Positions 13,601 through 26,000 of a stretch of 64,000 nucleotides of DNA are shown in pieces. The translations under genes and the position numbers were made by a program. The stretch lies in the NCBI GenBank assembly GCA_035771175.1, contig CM069593.1:42035741-42099740 (forward strand), written 5' to 3'. The number at the start of each line of letters is the position of its first letter. Position 1 is the first letter of the stretch. Below the pieces are notes generated by a model. That model ran no database searches, had not been told where the DNA came from, and saw nothing but the letters and a program-made list of their open reading frames with translations. This DNA comes from Paratinospora sagittata (lineage: Eukaryota > Streptophyta > Magnoliopsida > Ranunculales > Menispermaceae).

Positions 13601-16600
13601 ATACAGTCACGGCTTTGGACCGGGCTAATGCGGAAGATGCATTGCTTCCAATCCCAAAAATTCATGACTTGCATGACAAAGAGAGAGGGCTCCAACAATC
13701 AGTTCCTGATCATGAGGAGTTAATGGTTGGTGATTTCCAAAATAGAAAGATCCAGACAAAAACTATGGATCTCAAAGGTAAGCTCTCAACTTCAAAGGCT
13801 CAAAGATGATTAGGTTTTATTTGTAATTTATTGTTTCAAAAGTAAAAGTATCCAATTATCTCTAACTGCTAGGATTTTGGGTCTTTAACATAGATTCTGT
13901 CAGTCTTTTTTATTTTGGTGCACATGAATGTTGATTTTTATTTATCATTGGCACCCTAAACTAAAGGATGCAGTTGATTTTTATTGTGGGCACGTATGCT
14001 ACTCTTGTGTTGTTCAAAGATGCATTTTGGAATAGGAATTCATATACTTTGGATAATTATGATGCCTGCTTTCACTATTCCAAGATTGGATGGAGGAGGG
14101 TTGTGTTAGGTTGAAAGTTTGATAGTTAGTGCCAACATGGAGTTAGGTGCAGTTGGTAAAGAGGTGGCTTTGGAACCCCAAGGTTTCAGGTTCAACTCTT
14201 GCCATTGCCTCACTCTAAGGGTGAGGACTATGTTACCCGGACTTGGGTATGAGTGTCGGATATGGGTACATATCTAGAGGTCCGACTTTGTTAATTTTCA
14301 AATTCTGAGATACTGGGACCCAGGTAAATCATGCGTTGTTCTTTCCTTCTTTTTTTTTTCTTTTCACTCATTTATTGTCCGTTTTGTTCTCTCAATTAAG
14401 TGAATTTCATCTATTAGTCGTTATCTTCTTTCCATTGGAGAATCTACATAGTAATATTCTAAAATCTAAAGTGTCAAACACATATCCCATACCCATGTCA
14501 TATCATGAAGTGTCGGACACAGGTATGTCGGGCTAAAGTAAAGAGTTCGGGTAACATAAGAGGAGGATTAGTGGGTTAGGAATGGGCCTGATACCTCCCC
14601 GAGAGTATGGTCTGGTGATGGAGCCGGTTATACAACTAGCTACTAACATTGTTCGTATAAAAGCAATTTCAAACCCCAAGCATGAATTTTAAAAATAGTT
14701 GAATTAGCATGCTAGGTCGTTCCATATAAGGGACACTTCATATTTCCAATGTTGTGGGGATTAGGCATGGGCTAGTTCAGACATCCCTAGAAGTTCTGCA
14801 ATATTTTGTTGCTTGAATGCACTGATAAGTTCAGACATCCCTAGAAGACCTAGAACTTGGTGGACTTGGTATTGGGGACTTGCTGGATAGGAACAAGGCT
14901 CTTGCTGGCAAATGGCTTGGGAGATTTTTGGGCGAGAGGAATGCATTGTGGGCTAAAGTGGTTAGAAGCAAGTACGGGTTGCATGTGAATTCTAGAGACT
15001 CCAATGTCCTCCCTAGAGTATCATATAAATGCCCTTGGAAATTTATTCACTTCATTGACCCATTGTTCCTACCTATGACTAGATTGAAGCTTGGAAATGG
15101 CTCTTCCATCAGGTTTTGGGAAGATCCTTGTTGTGGACTTGAACCACTCATGACCACTTTCCCTAATCTGTATGGGTTATTTGGGCTGCATAATCTCCCA
15201 ATCCTCTCCTTCATTGCTTCATCATCTAATACTCTGAATTGGAATCTACATTTGTCTAGAAATCTCCCAAATAACTCCTTGGCTGAAGTCCCACTTCTTA
15301 TTCAATGCCTTGAAGCCTATCATCTAAGTAATTATGAGGATAGCACTCGATGGTTGGGGGATTCATCTGGTGTGTTTTCCTCTAAATCATTCTTCAAATC
15401 CATCTCATCCCATGCACAACTCACAACTTTCCCTTTGGCCAATTTTATTTGGAGGGCAAAGGTGCCTTCAAAAGTGAAATTTTTGGGTTGGTTAATTGCT
15501 CTGAAGAAACTGAATGTGGCTGATGTGCTGCAGAGGAAATTTCCTAACACTTCCCTTTCTCTTCTTGGTGCTGTATATGTAGGAGTGAAGCTAAAACAAT
15601 GGATCATCTGTTTGAGAGTTGAAAAGGATTCAGGAAGTTGTGGAGTTTATGGAACAAAAGATGTCAAGTTTTGCCTATGCTGGAGTCCAATGCACTGCAT
15701 TCCTTCCCTAACATTAGCCATCTTAAGATTAGTCTCATACAGTACTAGCAATTTATACTTTTTGCTAATATATTGTGTTCCTGGGTAGAAAGGAACAACA
15801 TAATTTTTAAGGATTGTAGTAGCAGTAGCCTTAGGGTATGGGAGCAAGGCTTACTTTTGTTTGCTAAATAGGTCAGCTCATGCAATCTATCACAAGGCTA
15901 TAATTTTGGGGACTGGATGTATAATTGGTAATCTATTTTGGAAACACTATTATCATGTACTGTTGCGGAGAAGAGAGAAATTTGGGGGATTGCGTTGCCA
16001 TTTATGGTGTTGTCATTTAGAGGAAAATTATTTTTAGGAGTTGCCATATCTAAAAGATACTAAAATTGTAAAAGTTACTATACAGTGAACAACTCTGTAA
16101 GTCTATTTATTTGGTGTTCCTCCATTGATGAATTATCACGAATAAGAAGAATTCTCCTCTCTTCTCCCGTGGACGTAGGCCATAGAGCCGAATCATGTTA
16201 CATCTCTGTGTTTCTTTATTATTTTATTTTACAATATGGTATCAGAGCCCTAGTTTCTATTAGTGGGAAATTTGTTTCGGCCGTCATCATTGGAATCATC
16301 ATTTTTTTTTTGGCCTTCATCGCCGGAATCATCATTGTCGGTCTTCATCGTCGAAATACTCTCTCACCGTCGGAATATTGTCGGAATTTTCATCATCGTT
16401 GCTGTCGTTGCCTCTGTTCTCCTTCGTTGCAATACAACCATCACCATAGTTGCTTCTGTTGCTCGTTAGTGTCGTTGCTACTGCACTCCAAGAAATCCTT
16501 CGTTGCCATCTTCGTTATCTGTCGTCACCGTCGTTGCCATCCTCATCCTTTCCCGCCTCCATCGCCACCGCCATCTTCATCGTCATCTCCATTGCCACTG

Positions 16601-19600
16601 CCTGCCGCCGTTGAACCTCACCGTCGCCGCTATTGAACCTCGCCGTCGCCGCTGTTAAACCTCGCCGTAGCCGTTGCTGTTGGACCCCATCGTCACCATC
16701 ACCGCTGCATCGTCTTCTTCATCTTCCTTTTTTTATTTGTTTTTGTTTTTTTTCTTTCTTTTTTTTCGTTTAACCTGTAAACCCTAAAAAAAAAAGAGGA
16801 AAAATGTCGATCACTTCAAAAAGCAAACTGACTAAGTAGTTGACAAAACAAACAAAGGAGAACTACTGAACTTTCAAGCAACATATAAACTTAATGGAAA
16901 GAATTACTTGAAATGTTCTCAGCTGGTGTGTACCTTTTTAAAGGACAAAGAGAAATTGAGTCACCTTCTGGGCACTGGACCAGAACCTAGAGATCCTCAG
17001 TTTAAAGCTTGGGATAAAGAAGATGCATCGATAATGGCTTGGCTTTGGAATTCAATGACGTCAAATATTAGTGATACATGCATGTTTCTGACTACCGCCA
17101 AAGACATTTGGGATGCCGTTCATCAGATATACTCTAAGGCCCATGATGCAGCCCAAGTGTATGAGATCAAAGTGAAAGTTGGAACAACAAAACAAGGCAA
17201 TATGACGGTCACAGAATATGCCAATGTATTGAAGAATCTCTGGCAGAAACTTGGCCATTATAGGTGTATTGAGACTAAATGCCCTGCAAATGTTGTAGTT
17301 TTAAAAAACTACATTGAGAAGGATCAGGTCTATGACTTCTTGGCTGGACTCAATGGAAAGTTTGATCAAGTGAGAGTTCAGACTCTCAGCAAAGAGTTGC
17401 CAACTCTGAATGAGACTGTCTCTGTTATCCGGACTGAAGAAAGCAGAAGAAATGTTATGCTCACACCTCAGAAGATGGAAGGCTCAGTTATGGTTGCCAA
17501 TCGGGGAAATGATCAGAAGACAAACACTTCGCGAGCTAAATCATCAAAGGTCTCAAATCGAGACAATATGGACAATTTATGGTGTACTTATTGTCAGAAG
17601 GCTAGACATACTAGGGAGAAGTGTTGGAAACTTCATGGCAAGCCTCCAACTTCCAGTAAAGAATGGGGCTACAAAGGAGGACAACAGAAGAACAGTGGAC
17701 AAGTTCATCTGTCTACTGAAATAACAGTTGCAGACTCCTCGGTGCCAGTAGGATTCAGCCAAGACGACATTGAAAGATTGAAATCTTTGCTTGGCACACT
17801 GGACAAACCCTCAGGTATATGTTCATTGGCACATTCAGGTAAATTTCCTATATCTATTGGATTTAAAGTCTCAGATAAGTCTTTTGCTAACTCTTGGGTT
17901 ATAGATTCTGGTGCTACTGATCACATGACCAATTCCTCCACTATGTTTCATACCTACAACCCCTGTCCTAGTAGTCGAAAAATAGTCACAGCTGATGGAT
18001 CCTTAACCACAGTTGCTGGTATAGGTGATGTTCACATCAGCCCCACCCTTACACTCAAAAATGTTCTTCATGTTCCTAAACTATCAACTAATCTTATCTC
18101 TATTCAAAAGCTGACCCATGATCTGAGTTGTAATGTAACCTTCTTCCCTACTTACTGTGTATTTCAAGACCAGGACTTGGGGACAATGATTGGACGTGCT
18201 AAGGATCAAGACGAGCTGTATTACCTTGAGACACCAGTATATCCTATCAAGAGTAACACTTCATTTCTCTCCGAGCACAATTTTTCCTATAAAGAAAAGC
18301 TATGACTTCATCATCGCCGCCTTGGCCATCCTTCTTTTCGAACCCTTAAAATTATGTTTCCTTTTTTGTTTAAGTCTCTAGATGTTGAAGATTTTCATTG
18401 TGAAGTGTGTGAACTAGCAAAACACAAGCGTATATCTTTTTCGCTTAGTAATGAAAGAAATTCAGATCCTTTTGATCTCGTTCATAGTGATATTTGGGGT
18501 CCCTCTCCAATACCTAATGTTTCTGGAGCACGATGGTTTGTGTCTTTTATTGATGACTGTACTAGAGTCTCGTGGATATTCTTACTCAAACAAAAATCCG
18601 ATTTGAGCTTTGTTCTTCCTACCTTCCATAACATGAAACACACCCAGTTTGGTGCAAAAATCAAGAGATTTCGATCTAACAATGCAAGAGACTATTTTAA
18701 TCACACCTTGACCAATTACTTCCAAAACGAGGGGATCCTTCATGAATCATCCTGTGTTCACACCCTACAACAAAATGGAGTTGCTAAAAGAAAAAACGGC
18801 CACCTGCTTGATCCCGAGCCTTTTTATTTCAGAATAATATGCCTAAATCCTATTGGGGAGAAGTTGTCCTTATTGCAACACACCTTATTAACCGCATACC
18901 ATCCCGACCCTTGGTTTCAAAAGTCTTATGGAAAAGCTCTGTCAATTTTACCCTAAGCTCAAAATCTCCAATAATCTTATACCTAAGATATTTGGGTGTG
19001 TATCATTTGTCCATGTTCACAACCCAACAGGGGGAAGTTGGACCCCAGAGCTCTTAAGTGTGTCTTTGTAAGATACTGCTCCACTCAAAAGGGATATAAA
19101 TGCTATCATCCGCCATCAAAGAAATTCTTTGTCTCTGTTGATGTCACTTTCTGTGAACATGAGCCCTATTTTTCCGCTCCTTCTCTTTAGGGGGAGAGTG
19201 TCATCATGGAAGACAAGGATCGGAGTCTATTTGATCCTCTTAACCCTCTTAACCTTTTTAACCTTCAACAAACCAAACCTGAAAATCCTACCCTCTTTGA
19301 ACCCATTGATAACCAAAATGATGAACCTATGGATCGGATGACTGGACAAATGTACTCAAGGAAGAAAGCTGCAGTCCTTGAACCGACGCAAGTTCAAGAA
19401 TCTAAACCAAGTCTTGCGAATGAGGTAACAGGCTTTGAACCCTCCTTACAAATTCCATTAGTCTCTGAAACTAACAGTGATCTTTTAGCCTTTAAACCTG
19501 ACAGTGATCTACCCATTGCCATTAGAAAGGGAACCAAGGAATGCTCCAAACGTCCCTTGTATCCACTATCTCATGTTGTGTCCTTTGAGAAGTTTTCACC

Positions 19601-22600
19601 AACCCATAAGAGTTTCCTTACCAGTTTGAACAATATCAAGACTCCTACATCAGTATCCAAGGCTTTATCTAATAAAGATTGAAAACAAGCTATGAATGTG
19701 GAAATGGAGGCCTTAGAAAAAAAAGCAACATGGGAGTTAGTTGATTTACCTGCCGGAAAGAAACCCGTGGGATGCAAATGGGTTTATACTGTTAAGTACA
19801 GAGTCGATGGGTCACTAGAGAGATATAAGGCAAGATTAGTAGCGAAAGGGTACACTCAGACATATGGTGTGGACTATTTAGAGACATTTGCACCGGTTAC
19901 CAAGATGAACATGGTTCAAATGTTGCTCTCTTTAGCTGCCAACTACAACTGGGATTTACAACAATTTGATGTGAAAAATGCTTTTCTTCACGGAGAACTG
20001 GAAGAAGAGATCTATATGGAGGTTCCTTCTGGATTCGAAAGCAGTATAACCACCGGTAAAGTGTGCAAACTGAAAAAGGCCTTGTACGGACTTAAACAAT
20101 CTCCAAGAGCATGGTTTGGTCGCTTCGCCAGAGTAATGAAGGAGAAGGGATATAAGCAGAGCCAAGGAGATCATACATTATTCATTAAGCACTTAGCGTC
20201 AGGGGGAGTTACAACACTCTTGGTATATGTAGATGACATCATTATGACTGGAAATGATGAGCATGAGAAACAAAACCTGAAACAATCTCTGGCCAAAGAA
20301 TTCGAGATCAAGGATCTAGGACGGGTGAAGTACTTTCTTGGAATTGAAGTGGCACATTCCAAACAGGGGATCTTTATTTCTCAACAGAAGTACATCGCAA
20401 ATCTCCTTAAAGAAACAGGGAAGTTAGCATGCAAACCAGTAACCACGCCTATTGATCCCAATCATAAGCTTAGAGAAGCTGAAGAAGCACCTTCTGTCAA
20501 TAACGAGATGTATCAAAGACTAGTAGGGAGACTCATTTATCTCTCTCACACGAGACATGATATTGCATATGCAGTGAGTGTAATCAGTCAGTTCATGCAC
20601 AACCCTAAAGATATTCATTTGTAAGCAGTTAACCGTGTCTTACAGTATCTTAAAGGGACTCCAAGGCAGGGCATCTTATTTAAACGACACACAAGAGTGG
20701 TTCTTGAAGCATATACGGACGCAGACTATGCTGGTTCAGTAGTTGACGAGCAACTACTGGATACTGTATGTTTCTTGGTGGGAATTTGGTGACATGACAA
20801 GTAAAAAGCAGAATGTTGTGGACAGATCTAGTGTTGAAACAGAATTCCGAGTAATGGCACAAGGGGTTTGTGAGTTATTATGGTTGCAGATAATTTTGAC
20901 AAATTTGAAGATACACCGGGATGGCCCTATGAGACTCTATTGTGACAATAAGTCTGCAATAAGCATTGCTCATAACCCAGTTCAACATGATCGAACCAAG
21001 CATATCGAGATTGATAGACACTTCATTAAAGAAAAACTTGATAGTGGGTTGATCTGTACTCCATATGTGTCTACCAATAATCAACTTGCTGATATGCTCA
21101 CTAAAGGGTTAAGCCATACTGCATTCCAAGCAAGTGTATCTAAGCTGGGAATGGTAAACCTTTATTCACTAGCTTAAGGGGGAGTGTTGCGGAGAAGAGA
21201 GAAATCTGGGGGATTGCGTTGTCATTTATGGTGTTGCCATTTAGAGGAAAAAATATTTTTAGGAGTTGCCATATCTAAAAGATACTAAAATTGTAAAAGT
21301 TACTATACAGTGAACAACTCTGTAAGTCTATTTATTTGGTGTTCCTCCATTAAGGAATTATCACGAATAAGAAAAAATCTCCTCTCTTCTCCTGTGGACG
21401 TAGGCCATAGAGTCGAACCACGTTACATCTCTGTGTTTCTTTATTATTTTATTTTACAACATGTACTATCCAAATGGGACATCTTGTCCCTTTGGTTTAT
21501 TATATATATAATATATATCAAGTTTCTTGTCAAAAAAGAAAAGAAAAGAATGCATTGATAAGTTGGGAGGTCTTCCCACATTGAGGATAAATTCTGATAA
21601 AGAAGCTATCAGGGAGGTATGTGATATATTTAGTTACTTGAAGAATCTAGAATTATTAGATATAATGAGATAGAGGCTTAATAATTTAAGTTTGTTAGGT
21701 GGGAATTAGTAATGATATGATGATAGATGAGCATTAGAAATGGAATGTTAATAAATGAAGTGTATTGCAATTACAGATGTTAAGATGAATGCATGATTAA
21801 GCATTAAAGATATAAGAGAGAACCTATTAAAATAGTTTAGACACATAACAAAGATGAAAGACCATTAAATGAGATGTAGCAATAGCGAAAAAGGAAAACC
21901 CAAAATAATTTGAATAGATATAATTAAGATACGCATAACCATTTGTTATCAAGGTTTAAAATATTTTAGGTGTAATGGAGGCAGGTTGCCTTTGTGAGGC
22001 GAGGTGTAAGCTTAACAATTCTTTAGATACATGAAAAATTAAGAACGATTCCAAAAGTCCTCAAAAAATATAGGTACCAGTATTAAATGAACAAACATCA
22101 AAATAAGCAAAATATAAACTACTTTTATGCATGTATATCTTAATTTATTAGTTGTCATAGACATTCTACGAACTAAATGGTAACATGTCATATGTTAAAC
22201 TTTCCAAATTTCAGGTTTTCTTAAAACTATTAAACACATAAATAACTAGAAAGTCTGTAAATACATTACAAAAGTATTAGGTTTTGTCACTTCTCATCAT
22301 CTTTTAGTAATATATTTATTATGAGGTAATATAGCTTGTGATTAGAATTATTTTTCAAAGCTTTTAGATTATTAACTTAATATTTGTATTATTGTTGATA
22401 TACTTAAAGGTCTATTACTAGTAGGGGGTATTTCTAGGGGGGAAAAGTTTGAATTTGCTACCCAAGATAACCATGTAGGGGTTTGGAGGTAGCGCCTAGG
22501 GACAAATTTTTTTCAACCTTTGAGAGCAAAAGCTTTGTTTCTCTCGAATGAAACATATTTAATTTTCCAAAACTAAAAGAATTGGTTATAATTGTCTAAA

Positions 22601-22996
22601 AATTATAACTATAAATTATTTTGGAAAAAAAAATCTAACTTAATATAGAAAAATTGAGGCCTAAGTCTCACCATGCGTCAAGGCAATTTTGGGGCACCTC
22701 AAACCCCCTCCCCCCCAACCCAAAAAAAAAAAAAACCAACAAACTTGACCAACCCGGCTAATAATTTGATTGTTGTGTGGTCAAGTGTGTATATCGAACC
22801 CCAAAAACTTCTTTAAGTTGTAATATCCCAGTTTAATATAAAAGTTTAAAGTTTAGAAAAGAAAGAGGGAAAGAAAAACAATGTGTATAAACATAAGATT
22901 TGTACATTCAAAAAATAATTTTGCAAGGGCCTTCTTGGTGAAGAGGCCCCATGCACCTCAAAAAATAAGAAAGTGTGGGAAGAGTTTTATTTTTTG

Positions 22997-23033
<37 letters not shown>

Positions 23034-26000
23034 TTTGGTGGGGAAGGGTTTTACCCCCACTCTTCACCCACCTTCTCAGTGTGGGACTAAAGGTGGGGGG
23101 AGGGGGGCACTCCCTTTCTATAAATAGAGAGTCCTTCCTCATATCTCCCCATATTTCTCTTTCGCTTCTCGTTCATGTTTGAGACCTTAAAATAATTATT
23201 TTAATTCTATAATATGTTTAATGTATGTGTCTACGTGTATAAGCCTCCAATACACTTTACTTATGCGAGACGAAAGAAATTAGTGGGGGCACAGGATAAG
23301 AAAGAAAAACGAGTTGCTGTTGTGGAAAGTGGAAGTGAGTCACGCGCTGAAGAGATTATTGATGAAGAGTAGCATGTATTGTAGGTGTGTTGTTGTACTA
23401 TAAAAGGGGTGTAAAGGTTTCTTTTGGGATTCATTCATTAGTTAGAGAATTGTTGTAATAACAGAAGGTTTCTTTTGGGATTCATTCATTAGTTAGAGAA
23501 TTGTTGTAATAACAGGAGTTTTACAGATTACTCGAAAATTTGTTTTGTATTTTCTTGTTCTTGTATTTTTTTTATTACGACAATCAGAAATTACATTCAT
23601 TCTTCTACCTTTCTCTTTTTTCAATCTCTCGTTCTATCAGTATTTACGTATACACTTATGTATTTTATTATTTTTATGATCTTTGTAATATGTATTTGAA
23701 CCATCTTGATTGATTTTCTCTAATTTTATCTCTAATTGAGGCTAATCTTAGTTCTACATTTCGACTGTTTGTCAATTATGTTCATTTTTAATTTTATCTT
23801 TTAATATTTAACTATATATCCATATTAACATTTGTATTTTTGTTAAAGACTTAATTTATTAACATGTTTTTTTTATTGTCCCACATACTGTTCCATAAAG
23901 CATGACTGGCCTAGTAATGGTGATTTTCTTTTCAACTTCATTGAGATATCCCAATAATATAGTATTGTAGAAGCATTTTCCACTTAACCCCACTTGATCT
24001 AATTCTATCGTTGACAATCATCTACTCCACTACCTCTTTACATCTTACTGACTCATTGAGTGCTATATTGCTTCGTCTTCAACCTTTTCCGCCTATTTAT
24101 AATGGTGTAAAAAAAGAAAATTCACTTGTGAATAATTGAGCCCAAATACCAAAAGCTGACTCCTTGTCATCTCTTGGCTTTCAATCTTATTTGTATTTCT
24201 CCTTGCACTAAATTACATATGCTATATCCAACATGATTGATGGTTTAATTCCCATCTCTCCAAACTTTAATTTCATTAATTAACATTGTATAATCTACTA
24301 ACTACACACACTACGGAATATCTTTTGGAATATGTTAGCAATTTATTTGTAAAAAAGGCAGTCTGGTGCACGAAACTCCCGCCTACGCGGGGCCCCAGGG
24401 AAGGTTCAAACCACTTTGGGTCTATTATATACAACTTTACCTTACATGATAAGAGGTTGTTTCCATGACTCGAATTGATACCACCTGGTCAACTCTTACC
24501 ATTGCACCGAGGCTTCCATTCAATCAATTTATTTATAACTAAAAAAAGACAAGGGCTTATGGTTGATCATTGGTGTTACCTATTGTAGTTGCATACTCAC
24601 TAGTTTCTCACTTTCTCTTATTGTCATACATATCCTTTATTGGTTTAATGTATCTATTTATAATTTTATTTGGTCCAAAACCTACTGTATTATATTTTCA
24701 GTACTCTATCATACTAGATTAATAAAAACTATGTGAAGGTCTTTTTCTTTTCCTACACGTAGAGCTCTATCAATCTTCTTAGTAAGTAAAGGCGTAAAAT
24801 CAAATTGACTTTTGGATGTTGTGGTTTTATGGGATTCTCAATTATTCTTTCCCACAATTTCTTGATTTTTTGGTTGAGAGAGAACATATCCTTTATTGGT
24901 TTAATGTATCTATTTATCATTTTTTTTGGTCTAAAACCTACTGTATTATATTTTCAGTACTCTATCATACTAGATTAATAAAAACTATGTGGAGGTATTT
25001 TGTCTTCCTATACATCTCTATCAATCTTCTTAGTAAGTAAATATCTTCTACAATTAATCTCTTAGGCGTAAAAACAAATTGACTTTTGGATGCTATGGTT
25101 TTAAGTCTTATGGGATTCTCAATTATTCTTTCCCACAATTTCTTGATTTTTTGGTTGAGAGAGAACATATTAAGATAGTTTGGACATGTACAATAGTACT
25201 AGTAGTGAGGAAGAGTGACCTATTAACAATTAATGGTAATGATAATGACAGGAGAAGACCTAAATAACATGGATAGAATAAGAAATGAATGAAAAATATA
25301 TTAAAAGAAGAAAGGGACCGAACAAGGGACAAGGAGACCCTTGAGAGGAACCAATTACAAGAGGTTAGCCCACTTGTTCTTGAGTTCACCTAAAGATAAA
25401 CCTAAACACTTATACCTGGATACAACCCACATAACTACTAGTTATTTAATTATCGACTTAGCCTTTGATAGAGTTCACTAGTAGAGTGAAGGAAGCAAGT
25501 TCATACTTCATATAGCTGATCCATGTAGTTGGCTAAAAGCTTGGTTGAGTTGTGTTGAGTTGGGATTATGTGTCTTTGTAGGAATGTCTTACTTTATTTG
25601 ATAATTCTATTTGCTTATGATATAATGAATTCATGCTTTTTATTACTTTTTATGATGTATGTGCAGATGATGAGATGAAAATTGAAGAGGAGTCTTTCAC
25701 AATTTCCATAGAGGACCGGCTTAGATCATTAGGGATTCTTAGTAATGAAGATAACCTTGGTGGAGAAAATTATTCATGGATTACCAATGACTTGCCCTTG
25801 ACCTCTGCTACTTTTAGTGATGCCCACTTTGAAGCTAATATGAACCAGAAGGTGATTTCTTTCCTCCTTCCCCCTCCCCTCTTCTTTGACAGGTGGAACA
25901 TGGTACTTTGTTTGTTTTCATATTGATAATTATATGAATCCTTGATTATCTTCTTATGTTGATCTGTTGGAGGCAGTTATATTATATCTGTATCTGTAAT

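Larger units (their letters stand above)
15961..21461 (+). mobile_element. Full-length Ty1/copia retrotransposon, inactivated
   Basis: 5,501 bp with LTRs of 276 and 277 bp, a tRNA-iMet primer site, a polypurine tract and the 5-bp target duplication TGTAC (15956-15960 and 21462-21466). Domain order is gag, protease, integrase, reverse transcriptase, RNase H, as in copia. The LTRs differ at about 12-13 sites, roughly 95% identical, so the insertion is moderately old. Stops at 18303, 19190, 19681 and 20622 and broken frames in the integrase C-terminus prevent a polyprotein. It lies sense in intron 7 of the UTP5-like gene, inside an older LINE. Confidence 0.95.
14832..21547 (+). mobile_element. 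5'-truncated L1-type LINE, split by a copia element
   Basis: Two pieces, 14832-15960 and 21462-21547, form one LINE 3' end. The first encodes the end of the reverse transcriptase and the zf-RVT domain: GGLGIGDLLDRNKALAGKW, FIWRAKVPSKVKFLGW, and a KLNVADVLQRK stretch. The second piece ends in an A-rich tail at 21532-21547. A 17-bp target duplication, GAATGCACTGATAAGTT at 14815-14831 and the same with one change at 21548-21564, brackets the pair. The LINE is dead by truncation. Copia entered later at 15960/21462. Confidence 0.82.

Noticed and set aside
16085..16636. 183-codon frame across the copia LTR and leader
   Set aside because: It lies in LTR and untranslated leader DNA with CGTCGC-type repeats and has no copia domain.
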